Part shown: piece by piece, positions 1-8,291 of the stretch
Numbering within the stretch: the stretch's first letter is position 1
How the letters are laid out: every line of letters begins with the position of its first letter
Source: an uncultured Ruminococcus sp.
Lineage (GTDB): Bacteria; Bacillota; Clostridia; Oscillospirales; Ruminococcaceae
Assembly: GCA_945868475.1 (NCBI GenBank)
Contig: CAMBLM010000003.1
Coordinates: 1-64,000 of the forward strand
DNA length: 64,000 nt
Direction of reading: 5' to 3'
The notes under the pieces: model-generated
Told to the model about the DNA's origin: nothing
The model's input: only the letters and a program-made list of their open reading frames with translations
The model's database searches: none
Made by a program: the position numbers and the translations under genes

Positions 1-76
1 TTATACGTTTAACTTGACTTGCGTGATTTTATTGGTGGCTTTGTACGGTGTTGCCCTAAATGTGCGCCGTTAAAAC

Positions 77-95
77 GGGACGGGAAACCCGTCCC
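77..95. repeat. Dispersed GGGACGGG palindrome
   Basis: Perfect inverted repeat GGGACGGG-AAA-CCCGTCCC. The same palindrome recurs at 15378-15396, with weaker relatives at 15236-15256 and 27144-27161, always between genes. It is a dispersed intergenic repeat; no coding function is seen in the first 165 bases. Confidence 0.7.
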
Positions 96-120
96 CTACA
101 GTTTTGAAAATCAAATTCAC

Positions 121-163
121 GGAACAAAAATAATTCCGCATTCCGAATTCCTAATTCCGAATT
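121..163. repeat. AATTCCG-type dispersed repeat after proS
   Basis: The stretch GGAACAAAAATAATTCCG followed by alternating AATTCCGAATT-like units recurs almost base for base at 6868-6909 and in inverted orientation at 6637-6670. It ends two bases from the proS stop codon (166-168), as the 6868 copy ends next to the stop of another minus-strand gene. Confidence 0.7.
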
Positions 164-165
164 TA

Positions 166-1611
166 TTAGTACGCTTTGCCCCAGTAAACCATCTTCTTGG
201 CAGGCTTGCCGCAGCATACGCACTTGTCGGAAAGGTTCTCCTGAGCGAATGGGATACATCTTGAACCAACGCCTGTGAGTTCCTTTACCTTGTCTTCACA
301 TGCTTCTTCGCCGCACCACATTGCCTTTACGAAGCCGTCGCCGTTCTTTGCAAGTGCTTCCTTGATCTCGTCAAGGCTTGTGCAGGAGTATGTGTGCTTT
401 TCACGGTTGTCGAGTGCCTTTGCGAACATTCCCTCGGGGATATCCTTTTCGAGCATTGCAGTGATCGTTTCAACAACATTTTCAAGAGCAACGTCCTTCT
501 TTTCGCCGTTGTAACGTGTGCAGACAACGCACTTGTCATTCTCGATATCCTTGGGTCCGAGTTCGATTCTTACAGGAACGCCCTTCATTTCATATTCAGC
601 GAACTTCCAGCCGGGTGAATTGTCACTGTCATCGACCTTTACTCTTACGCCTGCTGCTTTGAGCTTCTGTGCGACCTGATCTGCCATATCAAGAACGCCC
701 TCTTTGTGCTGCTGGATAGGAATGATAACCGCCTGAACAGGTGCAACCGCAGGAGGAAGTACAAGTCCGTTGTTGTCGCCGTGGGTCATGATAACTGCGC
801 CGATAAGACGGGTCGTAACGCCCCATGAGGTCTGGTGAGGATATACCTTTTTGTTTTCCTTGTCGGTGTACATGATGTCGAATGCTTTTGCGAAGCCGTC
901 ACCGAAGTAGTGGGAAGTACCTGCCTGAAGTGCCTTGCCGTCGTGCATAAGAGCTTCGATAGCGTAGGTAGCTTCTGCACCTGCAAACTTGTCGCTGTCG
1001 GTCTTTCTGCCCTTTACAACAGGCATAGCGAGCGATTTTTCGCAGAATTCGGCATAAACGTTGAGCATACGCTCTGTTTCTTCGATAGCCTCCTCAGCGG
1101 TAGCGTGGATAGTGTGACCCTCCTGCCAGAGGAATTCTCTTGAACGGAGGAAAGGACGGGTGGTCTTTTCCCATCTTACAACGGAAACCCACTGGTTGTA
1201 AAGCTTAGGGAGATCGCGGTAGGAGTGAATGATGTTGGAATAGTGTTCGCAGAAAAGCGTTTCGGAAGTAGGACGAACGCAAAGTCTGTCCTCAAGCTTT
1301 TCGTTGCCGCCCATTGTTACCCAAGCAACTTCGGGAGCAAATCCCTCAACGTGATCCTTTTCCTTCTGGAGAAGGCTCTCGGGGATAAACATAGGCATAC
1401 AAACATTTTCATGTCCCGTTGCCTTGAACATTCCGTCAAGGATACGCTGGATATTTTCCCAGATAGCATAGCCGTAAGGACGGATGACCATACAGCCTTT
1501 TACAGAGGTGTATTCGATGAGTTCTGCCTTTTTGCAGATGTCGGTGTACCACTGAGCGAAGTCCTCGTCCATTGAGGTGATCTGCTCAACGAGCTTTTTT
1601 TCTTTTGCCAT
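166..1611 (-). CDS. proS: Proline--tRNA ligase, archaeal/eukaryote-type
   Basis: Charges tRNA-Pro with proline in the cytoplasm. The 481 residues match the short ProRS type (archaeal/eukaryotic, also in many Firmicutes), which lacks the bacterial editing insertion. Class II motif 2 is visible around [20 protein letters not shown] and motif 3 around [12 protein letters not shown] (about residues 255-285). The C-terminus carries clustered Cys residues (KCVCCGK) and ends in WGKAY, the Tyr-terminated tail of this type. The start has the site AAAGGAATG in front of it, inside the end of the upstream 105-residue gene six bases away, so the two genes are probably co-transcribed. Confidence 0.97.
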   Translation of the reverse strand: MAKEKKLVEQITSMDEDFAQWYTDICKKAELIEYTSVKGCMVIRPYGYAIWENIQRILDGMFKATGHENVCMPMFIPESLLQKEKDHVEGFAPEVAWVTMGGNEKLEDRLCVRPTSETLFCEHYSNIIHSYRDLPKLYNQWVSVVRWEKTTRPFLRSREFLWQEGHTIHATAEEAIEETERMLNVYAEFCEKSLAMPVVKGRKTDSDKFAGAEATYAIEALMHDGKALQAGTSHYFGDGFAKAFDIMYTDKENKKVYPHQTSWGVTTRLIGAVIMTHGDNNGLVLPPAVAPVQAVIIPIQQHKEGVLDMADQVAQKLKAAGVRVKVDDSDNSPGWKFAEYEMKGVPVRIELGPKDIENDKCVVCTRYNGEKKDVALENVVETITAMLEKDIPEGMFAKALDNREKHTYSCTSLDEIKEALAKNGDGFVKAMWCGEEACEDKVKELTGVGSRCIPFAQENLSDKCVCCGKPAKKMVYWGKAY

Positions 1612-1617
1612 AAAAAA

Positions 1618-1935
1618 TCATTCCTTTTCGTTATTTATATTTTCTGTATTTTCCTTGTTTTCGTCGGTTTTGCCGTTATCGGTGCCTTTCGGAGCTTCTT
1701 CTGCCGCTTCGTCGGTTTTTTCACCCTCAAAAACACTTTTTACGGTGTATTTTTCGCCGTTTTCAAGCGTTATTGAAGACGGACCGGGGTCTATCTTGGC
1801 TTTTCCGAAAAACTTATCGATGAATTTTGCAAGCTTTGGAGTGAAAACGGCTATAAGCCATATCAAAAGGAGTATTCCTATCATTCCAAGCGCAAGTTTC
1901 AGCATAAGATCGAAGGTGTCTTTGTTAAATGACAT
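1618..1935 (-). CDS. Small single-pass membrane protein
   Basis: Unrecognised 105-residue protein. One hydrophobic helix lies at about residues 10-30 (LKLALGMIGILLLIWLIAVF). It is followed by a short basic stretch and a very acidic, Asn/Glu-rich tail (from about residue 68) of low complexity, with the last residues NNEKE. A strong Shine-Dalgarno (AAAGGAG) sits before the ATG. It is first in a two-gene unit with proS, six bases apart. Nothing in the sequence links it functionally to tRNA charging. Confidence 0.75.
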   Translation of the reverse strand: MSFNKDTFDLMLKLALGMIGILLLIWLIAVFTPKLAKFIDKFFGKAKIDPGPSSITLENGEKYTVKSVFEGEKTDEAAEEAPKGTDNGKTDENKENTENINNEKE

Positions 1936-2011
1936 TTATGCATCTCCTTTCAATGGCTTTTTGCATATAATAATAGTGGGAAAACTTCCTCCCCGATTTT
2001 TTCCTCTCCCG

Positions 2012-2048
2012 ATGATTATTTTTGCATTTTCGGGCAAATAATAATCAT
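2012..2048. promoter_or_regulatory. Inverted repeat upstream of mazF
   Basis: ATGATTATTTTTGC and GCAAATAATAATCAT pair over 13-14 bases around an 8-base loop, in the divergent gap between the 105-residue membrane gene and mazF. It ends 33 bases before the GTG start of mazF. It could be a regulator-binding palindrome or a leader hairpin. No antitoxin gene lies beside it. Confidence 0.45.
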
Positions 2049-2081
2049 GAAAGCCAATCACTATTAAGGAGTTGTTTAAAA

Positions 2082-2429
2082 GTGACAGTCAGAAGGGGAG
2101 AAATCTATTACGCCGATCTAAGTCCCGTTGTCGGTTCGGAGCAGGGCGGAGTCCGTCCCGTACTTATCGTTCAGAACGACATCGGCAACAGCCACAGTCC
2201 GACCGTTATCGCAGCCGCAATAACGAGCCGTCAGGACAAATCGAAGCTGCCGACCCATATCGGGATAAACGCAGCGACCTGCGGACTTTCCAAGGACAGC
2301 GTTGTGCTGCTCGAACAGATACGAACGATCGACAAAAAGCGCCTTAAAGAGAGAATGGGCGAGCTTGACCAGTCGTCAATGTCGAGGATAAACAACGCCC
2401 TCTCCATAAGCTTCGGACTTGATTCGTAA
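2082..2429 (+). CDS. MazF/NdoA-family endoribonuclease toxin
   Basis: Sequence-specific mRNA endoribonuclease of the MazF/PemK (CcdB-fold) family, 115 residues. The hallmark start [27 protein letters not shown] is read in pieces: [10 protein letters not shown], then GSEQGGVRP with the conserved Arg, then [19 protein letters not shown] and [12 protein letters not shown] follow as in Bacillus NdoA. I chose the GTG at 2082 because TAAGGAG lies 11 bases before it and family members begin just ahead of [11 protein letters not shown]; the frame is open further upstream without a site. No mazE-like antitoxin lies immediately upstream, so it is an orphan in this window. A bidirectional hairpin follows it. 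Confidence 0.92.
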   Translation: MTVRRGEIYYADLSPVVGSEQGGVRPVLIVQNDIGNSHSPTVIAAAITSRQDKSKLPTHIGINAATCGLSKDSVVLLEQIRTIDKKRLKERMGELDQSSMSRINNALSISFGLDS

Positions 2430-2454
2430 TAGAATTGTATTTACAAAACGTATT

Positions 2455-2482
2455 GATATCCTCAGATATTACTCTGAGGATA
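2455..2482. terminator. Bidirectional terminator between mazF and GH36
   Basis: ATATCCTCAG pairs perfectly with CTGAGGATAT (2455-2464 / 2473-2482), followed by TGTTTTTA on the plus strand. It sits between the convergent mazF and alpha-galactosidase genes. Confidence 0.75.
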
Positions 2483-2488
2483 TTGTTT

Positions 2489-4756
2489 TTACTGAACCTT
2501 GATGAAATGATACTTAACCGACTTGAAATCGCCGTCAACGGGGACGATGATTCCTGCGTTCATAAGCGCAGAACCGCTGTGAACTTCGCCCGTCTGCTCG
2601 TTTCTGTAACGTGCATTTTCGTCAAGACCCTTGAGCTTTACGCGTCTTGCAGGGAAGTTTGGTCTGCCGAGTACCTGAACGAACGTGAAGATAGCTTCGG
2701 ACTTGTCCTTTTCAACGAATATCCAAGCGTCCCAGGTTGTGTCCCTGAACATATTTCCGATGCGGTACTGGTCGCCCGTGCGGATAATGTGGTTGTATTT
2801 GTTGAATTCTGCGATCTGACCGGGGATAGCATCTCTGTCTTCCTGCGGGATCCTTGTAACATCAAGCTCATAGCCGAATGTTCCGACCATTGCAACGTCG
2901 CCTCTCGTAGCGAAAGGAGTTGTTCTGCCTACGGTATGGTTAGGACAGTCGGAAACGTGCGCGCCCATTGCGGAAGCAGGGTAGCACATCGAAGTGCCGT
3001 GCTGTATCTTCAAACGCTCGATAGCATCTGTGTCATCGGAACACCAGATCTGCGGCGAGAAGTAGAGCATACCTGCATCGAATCTTGCGCCGCCTCCCGA
3101 GCAGTTTTCAAGGAGAAGATGAGGATAATCGGTCGTAAGGCGGTTCATAACGTCATAAACGCCGAGAACATATCTGTGCCAAAGCTCACGCTGGCGGTTT
3201 GCAGGAAGATAAGTCGAGCCGACTTCGGTAAGCTGTCTGTTCATATCCCACTTGATGTACTCGATGTTCGCGCTGTCGAGGACTTTCTTCATAAGTCCGT
3301 AGATATAGTCGCGGACTTCCTTGTTGGAATAGTCGAGGACGTACTGCTCACGGGACATCGACATCGGTCTGCCCTTTATCTGGATAGCCCAGTCGGGGTG
3401 AGCCTTGTAAAGTTCACTGTCCGGCGAGATCATCTCGGGTTCAAACCAGATGCCGAACTTCATTCCAAGCTTGTTTACTTCGTCAACGAGGTGCTTCAGA
3501 CCGCCGTTTATCTTCTTTTCGTAAACGAACCAGTCGCCGAGCGAGCTGTTGTCGGAATCTCTGTGACCGAACCAGCCGTCGTCCATAACGAGCATTTCAA
3601 TGCCAAGCTTTGAAGCTTCCTTTGCGATGTCGATAAGCTTTTCGGTGTTGAAGTTGAAGTAGGTAGCTTCCCAGTTGTTGATAAGTATCGGACGGCGCTT
3701 GTCCTTGTATTCGCCGCGGATAAGGTGCTGTCTGTAAAGGTCATGGAAGGTTCTCGACATTTCACCGATACCGTTCGAGGAGTGTACCATTACAACTTCG
3801 GGGGCAGCGAATTCTTCGCCCTTTTCTAAAAGCCAGTTGAAGTCGAAGTGGTTGATGCCCATTACAAAGCGTGTGTGCTTATGCTGTGTAACTTCTGCCT
3901 GGAGGAAGAAGTTGCCGCTGTAAACAAGGTTGAAGCCGAAAGCTTCGCCGATATCCTCGTCGGCGTTTGGAGAAACGAGGGCGCAGAACGGGTTGTTCTG
4001 GTGCGAGGATTCGCCCTTTACGGAGTCAACGCCCTGCTTGCCGTGGTGGAGATGCGAGCGTTCGATAGCTCTTTCTCTTGCCCATGAGCCGTTGAGGGTG
4101 ATGAAATCATAATCGGAAGATTCAAAATCAACGCAGGCGGAAAGAACACGTCTGATATTGATGCTCTCGCTGCCGTTGTTTTTAAGGCGAACGCTTCTTG
4201 TGATAACGTCAAGGTCTTTGAAAGCTGTGTAGATAAGAGTTGCTTCGAGTCCGCTCACCTTGTCAACGCAGGTGATCTCAAGCGTTGAAGCTTCGTTTTC
4301 ATCTGCGAAAGTTGCAGGGATAAAGCCGTCCGCTGTTTCGATCTTAGGCTTTCCGCCATAGACCTTGTGCGAAACATAGCGAAGATCGCAGGTGGACATT
4401 CCTGCATTGTCCATTACCATAAGGCAAGGCTCTCTGTAGTCGCCGGTGCCGTGGCAGGGATATTCAAACGGTGTTGAATCCATTACAGTTCCTGCATCAC
4501 GCGCATTGACTTTAAGAGTCCAAGGGTTTCTGTCAAGTGCGAGCAGGTAGGAAAGGTCATCGTCCTCGACCTTTTTGCCGAAATAAACGTGGGCAAGAAG
4601 TCCGCTTTCAAGTGCTGCAAAAGCGTAGGTGGTGTTCTTTGCCTGAAGAGTGAACAGGGTCATATCCTCGGTGAAGTCCTCGTTCGAGTTAGTCTGCCAT
4701 ACATAGCGCGAGTAGACCTTGTTCAAAGGCTGTACTTTTATGTTTTCTGCTGCCAT
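2489..4756 (-). CDS. Alpha-galactosidase, GH36
   Basis: Releases terminal alpha-1,6-galactose from raffinose-family sugars, galactomannan or galactolipids by a retaining mechanism. The 755 residues fit clan GH-D family 36: N-terminal beta-sandwich, then the TIM barrel. LVMDDGWFG and GLKHLVDEVNKLGMKFGIWFEPEM (read in parts) lead to the nucleophile in KWDMNR and the acid/base region SDDTDAIERL after CSGGGARFD. No signal peptide is seen, so the substrate is probably imported first. I chose the ATG at 4756 because GGAGG lies seven to eleven bases before it; the open frame extends 31 codons further upstream without a site. A roughly 197-bp inverted-repeat element lies just upstream (4801-4997). 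Confidence 0.95.
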   Translation of the reverse strand: MAAENIKVQPLNKVYSRYVWQTNSNEDFTEDMTLFTLQAKNTTYAFAALESGLLAHVYFGKKVEDDDLSYLLALDRNPWTLKVNARDAGTVMDSTPFEYPCHGTGDYREPCLMVMDNAGMSTCDLRYVSHKVYGGKPKIETADGFIPATFADENEASTLEITCVDKVSGLEATLIYTAFKDLDVITRSVRLKNNGSESINIRRVLSACVDFESSDYDFITLNGSWARERAIERSHLHHGKQGVDSVKGESSHQNNPFCALVSPNADEDIGEAFGFNLVYSGNFFLQAEVTQHKHTRFVMGINHFDFNWLLEKGEEFAAPEVVMVHSSNGIGEMSRTFHDLYRQHLIRGEYKDKRRPILINNWEATYFNFNTEKLIDIAKEASKLGIEMLVMDDGWFGHRDSDNSSLGDWFVYEKKINGGLKHLVDEVNKLGMKFGIWFEPEMISPDSELYKAHPDWAIQIKGRPMSMSREQYVLDYSNKEVRDYIYGLMKKVLDSANIEYIKWDMNRQLTEVGSTYLPANRQRELWHRYVLGVYDVMNRLTTDYPHLLLENCSGGGARFDAGMLYFSPQIWCSDDTDAIERLKIQHGTSMCYPASAMGAHVSDCPNHTVGRTTPFATRGDVAMVGTFGYELDVTRIPQEDRDAIPGQIAEFNKYNHIIRTGDQYRIGNMFRDTTWDAWIFVEKDKSEAIFTFVQVLGRPNFPARRVKLKGLDENARYRNEQTGEVHSGSALMNAGIIVPVDGDFKSVKYHFIKVQ

Positions 4757-4800
4757 AAATTTTCCTCCGTAAATAAAGATAGCACCTTTATCTGACTTGT

Positions 4801-4997
4801 GGGAACCTCTAAAAACCTCCCTCACGGCAAATTTTCTACGACTTTGCACATCTTCTGCGTTAGCGAAACTTGAAATACATTCGGAATGTATTCCGTAGTA
4901 TTATACTGCGTTTCGCTGCCTTGAAGCTGTGCAAAGTCCCAACAAAAATTTGCGAATAATACGAAGTATTATTTTGTTTCGGTTTTTAGAGAACCCC
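4801..4997. repeat. MITE-like inverted-repeat element C
   Basis: The ends GGGAACCTCTAAAAACC (4801-4817) and GGTTTTTAGAGAACCCC (4981-4997) are inverted copies. Inward, the arms continue to pair: GGCAAATTTT...GACTTTGCACA against TGTGCAAAGTC...AAAAATTTGC. It has no coding capacity and so resembles a non-autonomous transposon. It lies between the GH36 gene and the flippase. Its right end contains the flippase stop codon (4986-4988), so the last residues of the flippase (GVL) are encoded by the element. Confidence 0.8.
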
Positions 4998-6410
4998 CTT
5001 TTTCTTTCTTTTTACTGTGATGAAGTTTTTGAGTGTACTTAAAACTGCGTCAAAATTGAATACGGCTACTGCGATGAACAGTACGATAAGCTGAACATAT
5101 TCAGCCTTTGGCTCGGTAATGGCAACGATAGCCATATATCCGACAACGATCATATTAACGATCATTCTGAACCAGCTTATATCAAATTTCACATAGCTTC
5201 TCGTGTCGAAAACACGGACCATAAAGCAGGCGAAATATGCCGTCATTGTTGCGATGCCTGCACCGTAAGCACCAAGGCGCGGTATGAGCAGGATATCGAG
5301 TACGATGTTCACAACTGCCGCAACGATGCTCGTCACCATCGAGTTCACCGATTTCTTCCTTACATTATATATGCTCGAAAGGAACTGGCAAAGGCACTGG
5401 AATATCATCGCTATAATAAGTATCGGTGTGTAATGATAACCGAAAACGAAGTTCTTTTCGGGGTCATTGTCAACAAGGATATAGGTGAAAGGCTTCGCGA
5501 TCATTATAAGTCCTGCCGCTGCGATGAAAAGCAGAGAGGAATAAGCGCCGTAGACCTGCTTATAATAACCCGAAAGATCGCTGTCGTCCTTGTTTTCGAT
5601 GGCGGACATCTGCCATGCCTGATAAAACAGCGTCGTTACGAGCAAAAGCAGGGTCGGTATCTTGTGAGCTGCGCTGTAAATGCCGTTTTCCGCACTGTTT
5701 ACCATCGCAATGACGAAATATCTGTCCGAAGCGGAGGTTATCCACCATAAAATATATGTCGGAACGAGCGGAAGCGAATATTTGACTATCTCTTTGAAAA
5801 GCGTCTTGTCGAGCGATTTTATATCGAAGAATTTGTAAAGCTCCGATATTATCACAAGTCCCAAAAGCGAAAGCGCATCCGAAATTATTATCGAGCAAAC
5901 ATATCCCGTGACGCCGAGATCGAATTTCAGCAGCAGGATAAGATTGCTCACTACTATTATTAATGTAGAAAAAATTCCGTCGATGGCGAAAAGCTTTACA
6001 AGACCGCGCGCCCTGACAAAGCTCGCCGCAAGCTGCTTGAACGATGAAAAAAAGCAGTAAACGAACAGCAGCAAGCCGTACCCTCTGAACGCTTCAAAAC
6101 TGTTTATCAAAGGCGTGAACAGCAAAAGCACCGCAAGACCGCCTGCCGTCGTTGTCAGAGCAATAGTGTATATTTTCTTGTTGTCATAAGCCTTGTCGAT
6201 GCCGAAGCGGATAAGCGCATCTGCCATAGAGAGCGTCACAATGGGGTAAATAACGTTCGCCGCCTGATAGAGCAGGTCAGCCGTACCGTACTGCGCAGTC
6301 GTCATACAGCCCGTGTAAAGGCGGACAAGAATAAAGCTTAAAAGCTTTGAACCGAAAGTGCCTATCGCAAAGATAAGCGTGTTGTTCAGAAGCTTCTGGT
6401 ATTTATTCAT
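4986..6410 (-). CDS. Polysaccharide flippase (MOP superfamily, Wzx-like)
   Basis: Predicted 474-residue integral membrane exporter for lipid-linked saccharides (RfbX/Wzx or MurJ-related branch of the MOP superfamily). The N-terminus KLLNNTLIFAIGTFGSKLLSF followed by LYTGCMTTAQYGTADLL is characteristic. About 12-14 hydrophobic segments fill the length, and a basic tail (KRKKKGVL) ends it. Translation starts 16 bases after the stop of a 43-codon gene whose stop overlaps the Shine-Dalgarno TAAGGAGC, so the two are an operon. No glycosyltransferase genes are nearby, so its substrate cannot be read from context. The final codons come from an inserted repeat. Confidence 0.9.
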   Translation of the reverse strand: MNKYQKLLNNTLIFAIGTFGSKLLSFILVRLYTGCMTTAQYGTADLLYQAANVIYPIVTLSMADALIRFGIDKAYDNKKIYTIALTTTAGGLAVLLLFTPLINSFEAFRGYGLLLFVYCFFSSFKQLAASFVRARGLVKLFAIDGIFSTLIIVVSNLILLLKFDLGVTGYVCSIIISDALSLLGLVIISELYKFFDIKSLDKTLFKEIVKYSLPLVPTYILWWITSASDRYFVIAMVNSAENGIYSAAHKIPTLLLLVTTLFYQAWQMSAIENKDDSDLSGYYKQVYGAYSSLLFIAAAGLIMIAKPFTYILVDNDPEKNFVFGYHYTPILIIAMIFQCLCQFLSSIYNVRKKSVNSMVTSIVAAVVNIVLDILLIPRLGAYGAGIATMTAYFACFMVRVFDTRSYVKFDISWFRMIVNMIVVGYMAIVAITEPKAEYVQLIVLFIAVAVFNFDAVLSTLKNFITVKRKKKGVL

Positions 6411-6425
6411 AGCAGAAAAAGCTCC

Positions 6426-6557
6426 TTAAAGATCGATGTATTTTTTATCTGTGAGGTTGAGTATCTCGAAAGCGACCTTTACAAGAGCCACGCCGCCCAT
6501 GGCGACAGCAACGAGCCAAAGACCTCTCCAGAATGTTTTTGACTGAGTAAGCTTCAT
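6426..6557 (-). CDS. 43-residue membrane peptide
   Basis: A 43-codon reading frame preceded by a strong AAGGAGG site and an extended -10 promoter. The peptide begins MKLTQSKTFWRGLWLVAV and has one hydrophobic segment (about residues 13-29), then a short polar tail ending DKKYIDL. Its stop lies 16 bases before the flippase start, within that gene's ribosome-binding region, so it is the first gene of a flippase operon. I do not recognise a family. A strong ribosome-binding site, a promoter and translation-coupled spacing argue that it is real. Confidence 0.7.
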   Translation of the reverse strand: MKLTQSKTFWRGLWLVAVAMGGVALVKVAFEILNLTDKKYIDL

Positions 6558-6592
6558 AAAAATTTCCTCCTTACGTTTGTCAATACACATCT

Positions 6593-6601
6593 ATTATAGC
6601 A
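6593..6601 (-). promoter_or_regulatory. Extended -10 promoter for flippase operon
   Basis: On the minus strand TGCTATAAT is an extended -10 (TGnTATAAT), about 36 bases before the 43-codon gene. The -35 is poor, as is usual with an extended -10. Confidence 0.6.
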
Positions 6602-6636
6602 TATTATTCCGCAAAATAAAAGAGGTTTTTTAAAAT

Positions 6637-6670
6637 TAATTCGGAATTCGGAATGCGGGATTCGGAATTA
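6637..6670. repeat. AATTCCG-type dispersed repeat (inverted copy)
   Basis: Inverted copy of the repeat at 121-163 and 6868-6909. The gap 6602-6867 otherwise holds only this repeat, a GC-rich scrap and the hairpin at 6792. Confidence 0.6.
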
Positions 6671-6791
6671 GCTGTGTTCCGTTTGTTTGTAATGTAAATC
6701 GCAGGGGCGAATTCTATATTCGTCTGCTGCAAACTCTGTGTTTTAGGCGGAATTTCTGTAAAGGACAGACTTTCGGCGAATCAATAATAAA

Positions 6792-6833
6792 ACAGACCTG
6801 TTTTTAAGGAATATCCATTAAAAACAGATCTGT
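6792..6833 (-). terminator. Terminator after small lipoprotein gene
   Basis: ACAGACCTGTTTTTAA pairs with TTAAAAACAGATCTGT (6792-6807 / 6818-6833, one G-T type mismatch). On the minus strand it is followed by TTTTATTATT. It lies downstream of the minus-strand lipoprotein gene. Confidence 0.6.
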
Positions 6834-6867
6834 TCGTTCGCTTTAGAATGTCTTACGGTAATTTGCG

Positions 6868-6909
6868 GAACAAAATAATTCCGCATTCCGAATTCCTAAT
6901 TCCGAATTC
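6868..6909. repeat. AATTCCG-type dispersed repeat
   Basis: Near-identical to 121-163, including the GGAACAAAA-TAATTCCG lead-in. It ends one base from the stop codon of the minus-strand lipoprotein gene (6911). Confidence 0.7.
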
Positions 6910-6910
6910 G

Positions 6911-7273
6911 TCAGAAAACGTCCCTTACGATGTCCTCTGCGCCTGTGACAACATCATTTACGATGTCGCCTGCATCGGTAACAATGTCTTCGATGAAGCC
7001 ATCGCCGTCAACATCACCCGTGATGTGGGTGGTTTCATTGTTTTCGCTGTTGTTATTGCCGTTGGCATTATTGGTGCTGCCATTGTTGTTTCCGTTGGCA
7101 TTGCCGTTTGCGCCGCCGTTGTTTCCGCTGTTCTGTGTTGCAGCCTGAGATGAATTCGATGTTGTTGAGGACATTCCGCCGTTTGTGTTTGTATTGTTAT
7201 TAGCTCTTCCGCAGCCTGTGAATGCAAGCACCGCTGTGAGTGCCGCTGCGGCTATAAGTGCCTTTTTTCTCAT
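6911..7273 (-). CDS. Small Asn/Gly-rich lipoprotein
   Basis: Predicted 120-residue secreted lipoprotein. MRKKALIAAAALTAVLAFTGC is a signal peptide with the lipobox FTGC. A long low-complexity Asn/Gly/Ser/Thr linker covers about residues 25-80. A short acidic C-terminal domain begins with GDVDGDGF, an EF-hand- or dockerin-like Asp pattern but only one copy, and repeats the unit D-I-V-x-D. I chose the ATG at 7273 because AAAGGGG lies before it and a signal peptide begins there; the frame runs 33 codons further upstream without a site. No family recognised. Confidence 0.75.
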   Translation of the reverse strand: MRKKALIAAAALTAVLAFTGCGRANNNTNTNGGMSSTTSNSSQAATQNSGNNGGANGNANGNNNGSTNNANGNNNSENNETTHITGDVDGDGFIEDIVTDAGDIVNDVVTGAEDIVRDVF

Positions 7274-7653
7274 TTTTTCCCCTTTCCGACAAAGTTCTGC
7301 TCCTTTGCCGAGTGGATTTGTGCATATACTATATAAAATGCAAACCCCGTTTATGCTGAAATGCTTCAGCACTGATTTTTTATCAGTGACTTTATTTTGT
7401 CCGAAAAAATTTATAGTATTCGGGAAAAATTTTTTTCTTTTTTATGCTAAAATCGGTTTACCGGAAGTATATTTTTGATAAAATTTTCAGTTTGTAAAGT
7501 TGCTTTAAGATCATTGGTGTGAAAACTGCACATCTGATGCGCTTAAAAACAAAATTATGTTGTGCAAAGTTACAAAAGTAGATTATTTTTGCAACAAAAT
7601 GAGCTTTTTTTGCCACTTATTATATGACAGGTCTTTTAAAGGAAAAGATTTTG
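7274..7653. other. AT-rich divergent intergenic region
   Basis: 380 bases between the divergent lipoprotein and sigma-factor genes. It is AT-rich and has no reading frame with a ribosome-binding site. Apart from the sigma promoter at its right edge I see no clear operator, RNA or repeat. Confidence 0.6.
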
Positions 7654-7662
7654 TGGTATAAT
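7654..7662 (+). promoter_or_regulatory. Extended -10 promoter for sigma/propeller operon
   Basis: TGGTATAAT is a consensus extended -10 (TG-n-TATAAT at 7654-7655 and 7657-7662). It overlaps the first in-frame ATG of the sigma gene (7661), so that ATG cannot be the start. This supports the downstream TTG at 7712. Confidence 0.7.
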
Positions 7663-7711
7663 GTTATTATTGATTATTCTGACCCTTTGGCAGATAAGAG
7701 GTGATAACAGC

Positions 7712-8272
7712 TTGAAAAACTCCGGCACTAAAGATAATAAAGATATAGATTTCGACAAGTGCGTGGAAATGGCAAGAGCAGGCGACCCCGATTCTTTTGC
7801 GCAGCTCTATGCTTTGGTCTACAAGGACTTATACCGCATTGCTTTAATAAACCTGAACAATAATCAGCATGACGCTTCCGATGTGGTTAGCGACACAGTC
7901 CTGGAGGCATATTCTTCCATTAAAAAATTAAGAGATGAAAAGGCATTCAAAAGCTGGATAATTAAAATTCTCGCTGCAAAGATAAAAAGAAAGCAGAAAG
8001 AATATATACAGAAAAATAATTTCAGCAATGAGCTTGATATTCTCGACAGTGTAGAACAAGAGAAATCCGATGAGATAAACTACAGCGGATTGGAAGTTAT
8101 GGAGGAGTTTGCCAAACTGGACGAGGAAGACAGACTTGTATTATCGCTCGGCGTTGTTTCGGGCTACAAAAGCGAAGAGATCGCCAAAATGCTCGGTATG
8201 TCTGCAAATACCGTTCGTTCAAAGGCGGCACGCGCTAAACTGAAACTCAAACAACTGCTGACGGAACGCTGA
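7712..8272 (+). CDS. ECF-type RNA polymerase sigma factor
   Basis: Alternative sigma factor (186 residues) with region 2 (GDPDSFAQLYALVYKDLYRIAL, then the DVVSDTVLEAY helix) at about residues 20-75. Region 4 is at about 125-180 (LDEEDRLVLSLGVVSGYKS, EEIAKMLGMSANTVRSKAARAK), joined by a basic linker. The TTG start at 7712 has AGAGGTGA seven bases upstream, while the earlier ATG lies in the promoter. The following gene, 19 bases on, encodes a membrane protein with a short cytoplasmic N-terminus. This is the usual place for a cognate anti-sigma factor, so the pair is probably a transmembrane signalling unit. Confidence 0.9.
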   Translation: MKNSGTKDNKDIDFDKCVEMARAGDPDSFAQLYALVYKDLYRIALINLNNNQHDASDVVSDTVLEAYSSIKKLRDEKAFKSWIIKILAAKIKRKQKEYIQKNNFSNELDILDSVEQEKSDEINYSGLEVMEEFAKLDEEDRLVLSLGVVSGYKSEEIAKMLGMSANTVRSKAARAKLKLKQLLTER

Positions 8273-8291
8273 TGGAAAGGAGGTTGGAATT

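Noticed and set aside
2435-3613. Long open frame (392 codons) on the plus strand opposite the GH36 gene
   Set aside because: It is the antisense shadow of a clear glycoside hydrolase, with no ribosome-binding site and no protein-like pattern.
7661-7711. ATG at 7661 as the sigma-factor start
   Set aside because: It lies within the TATAAT box and has no Shine-Dalgarno; the TTG at 7712 has one.
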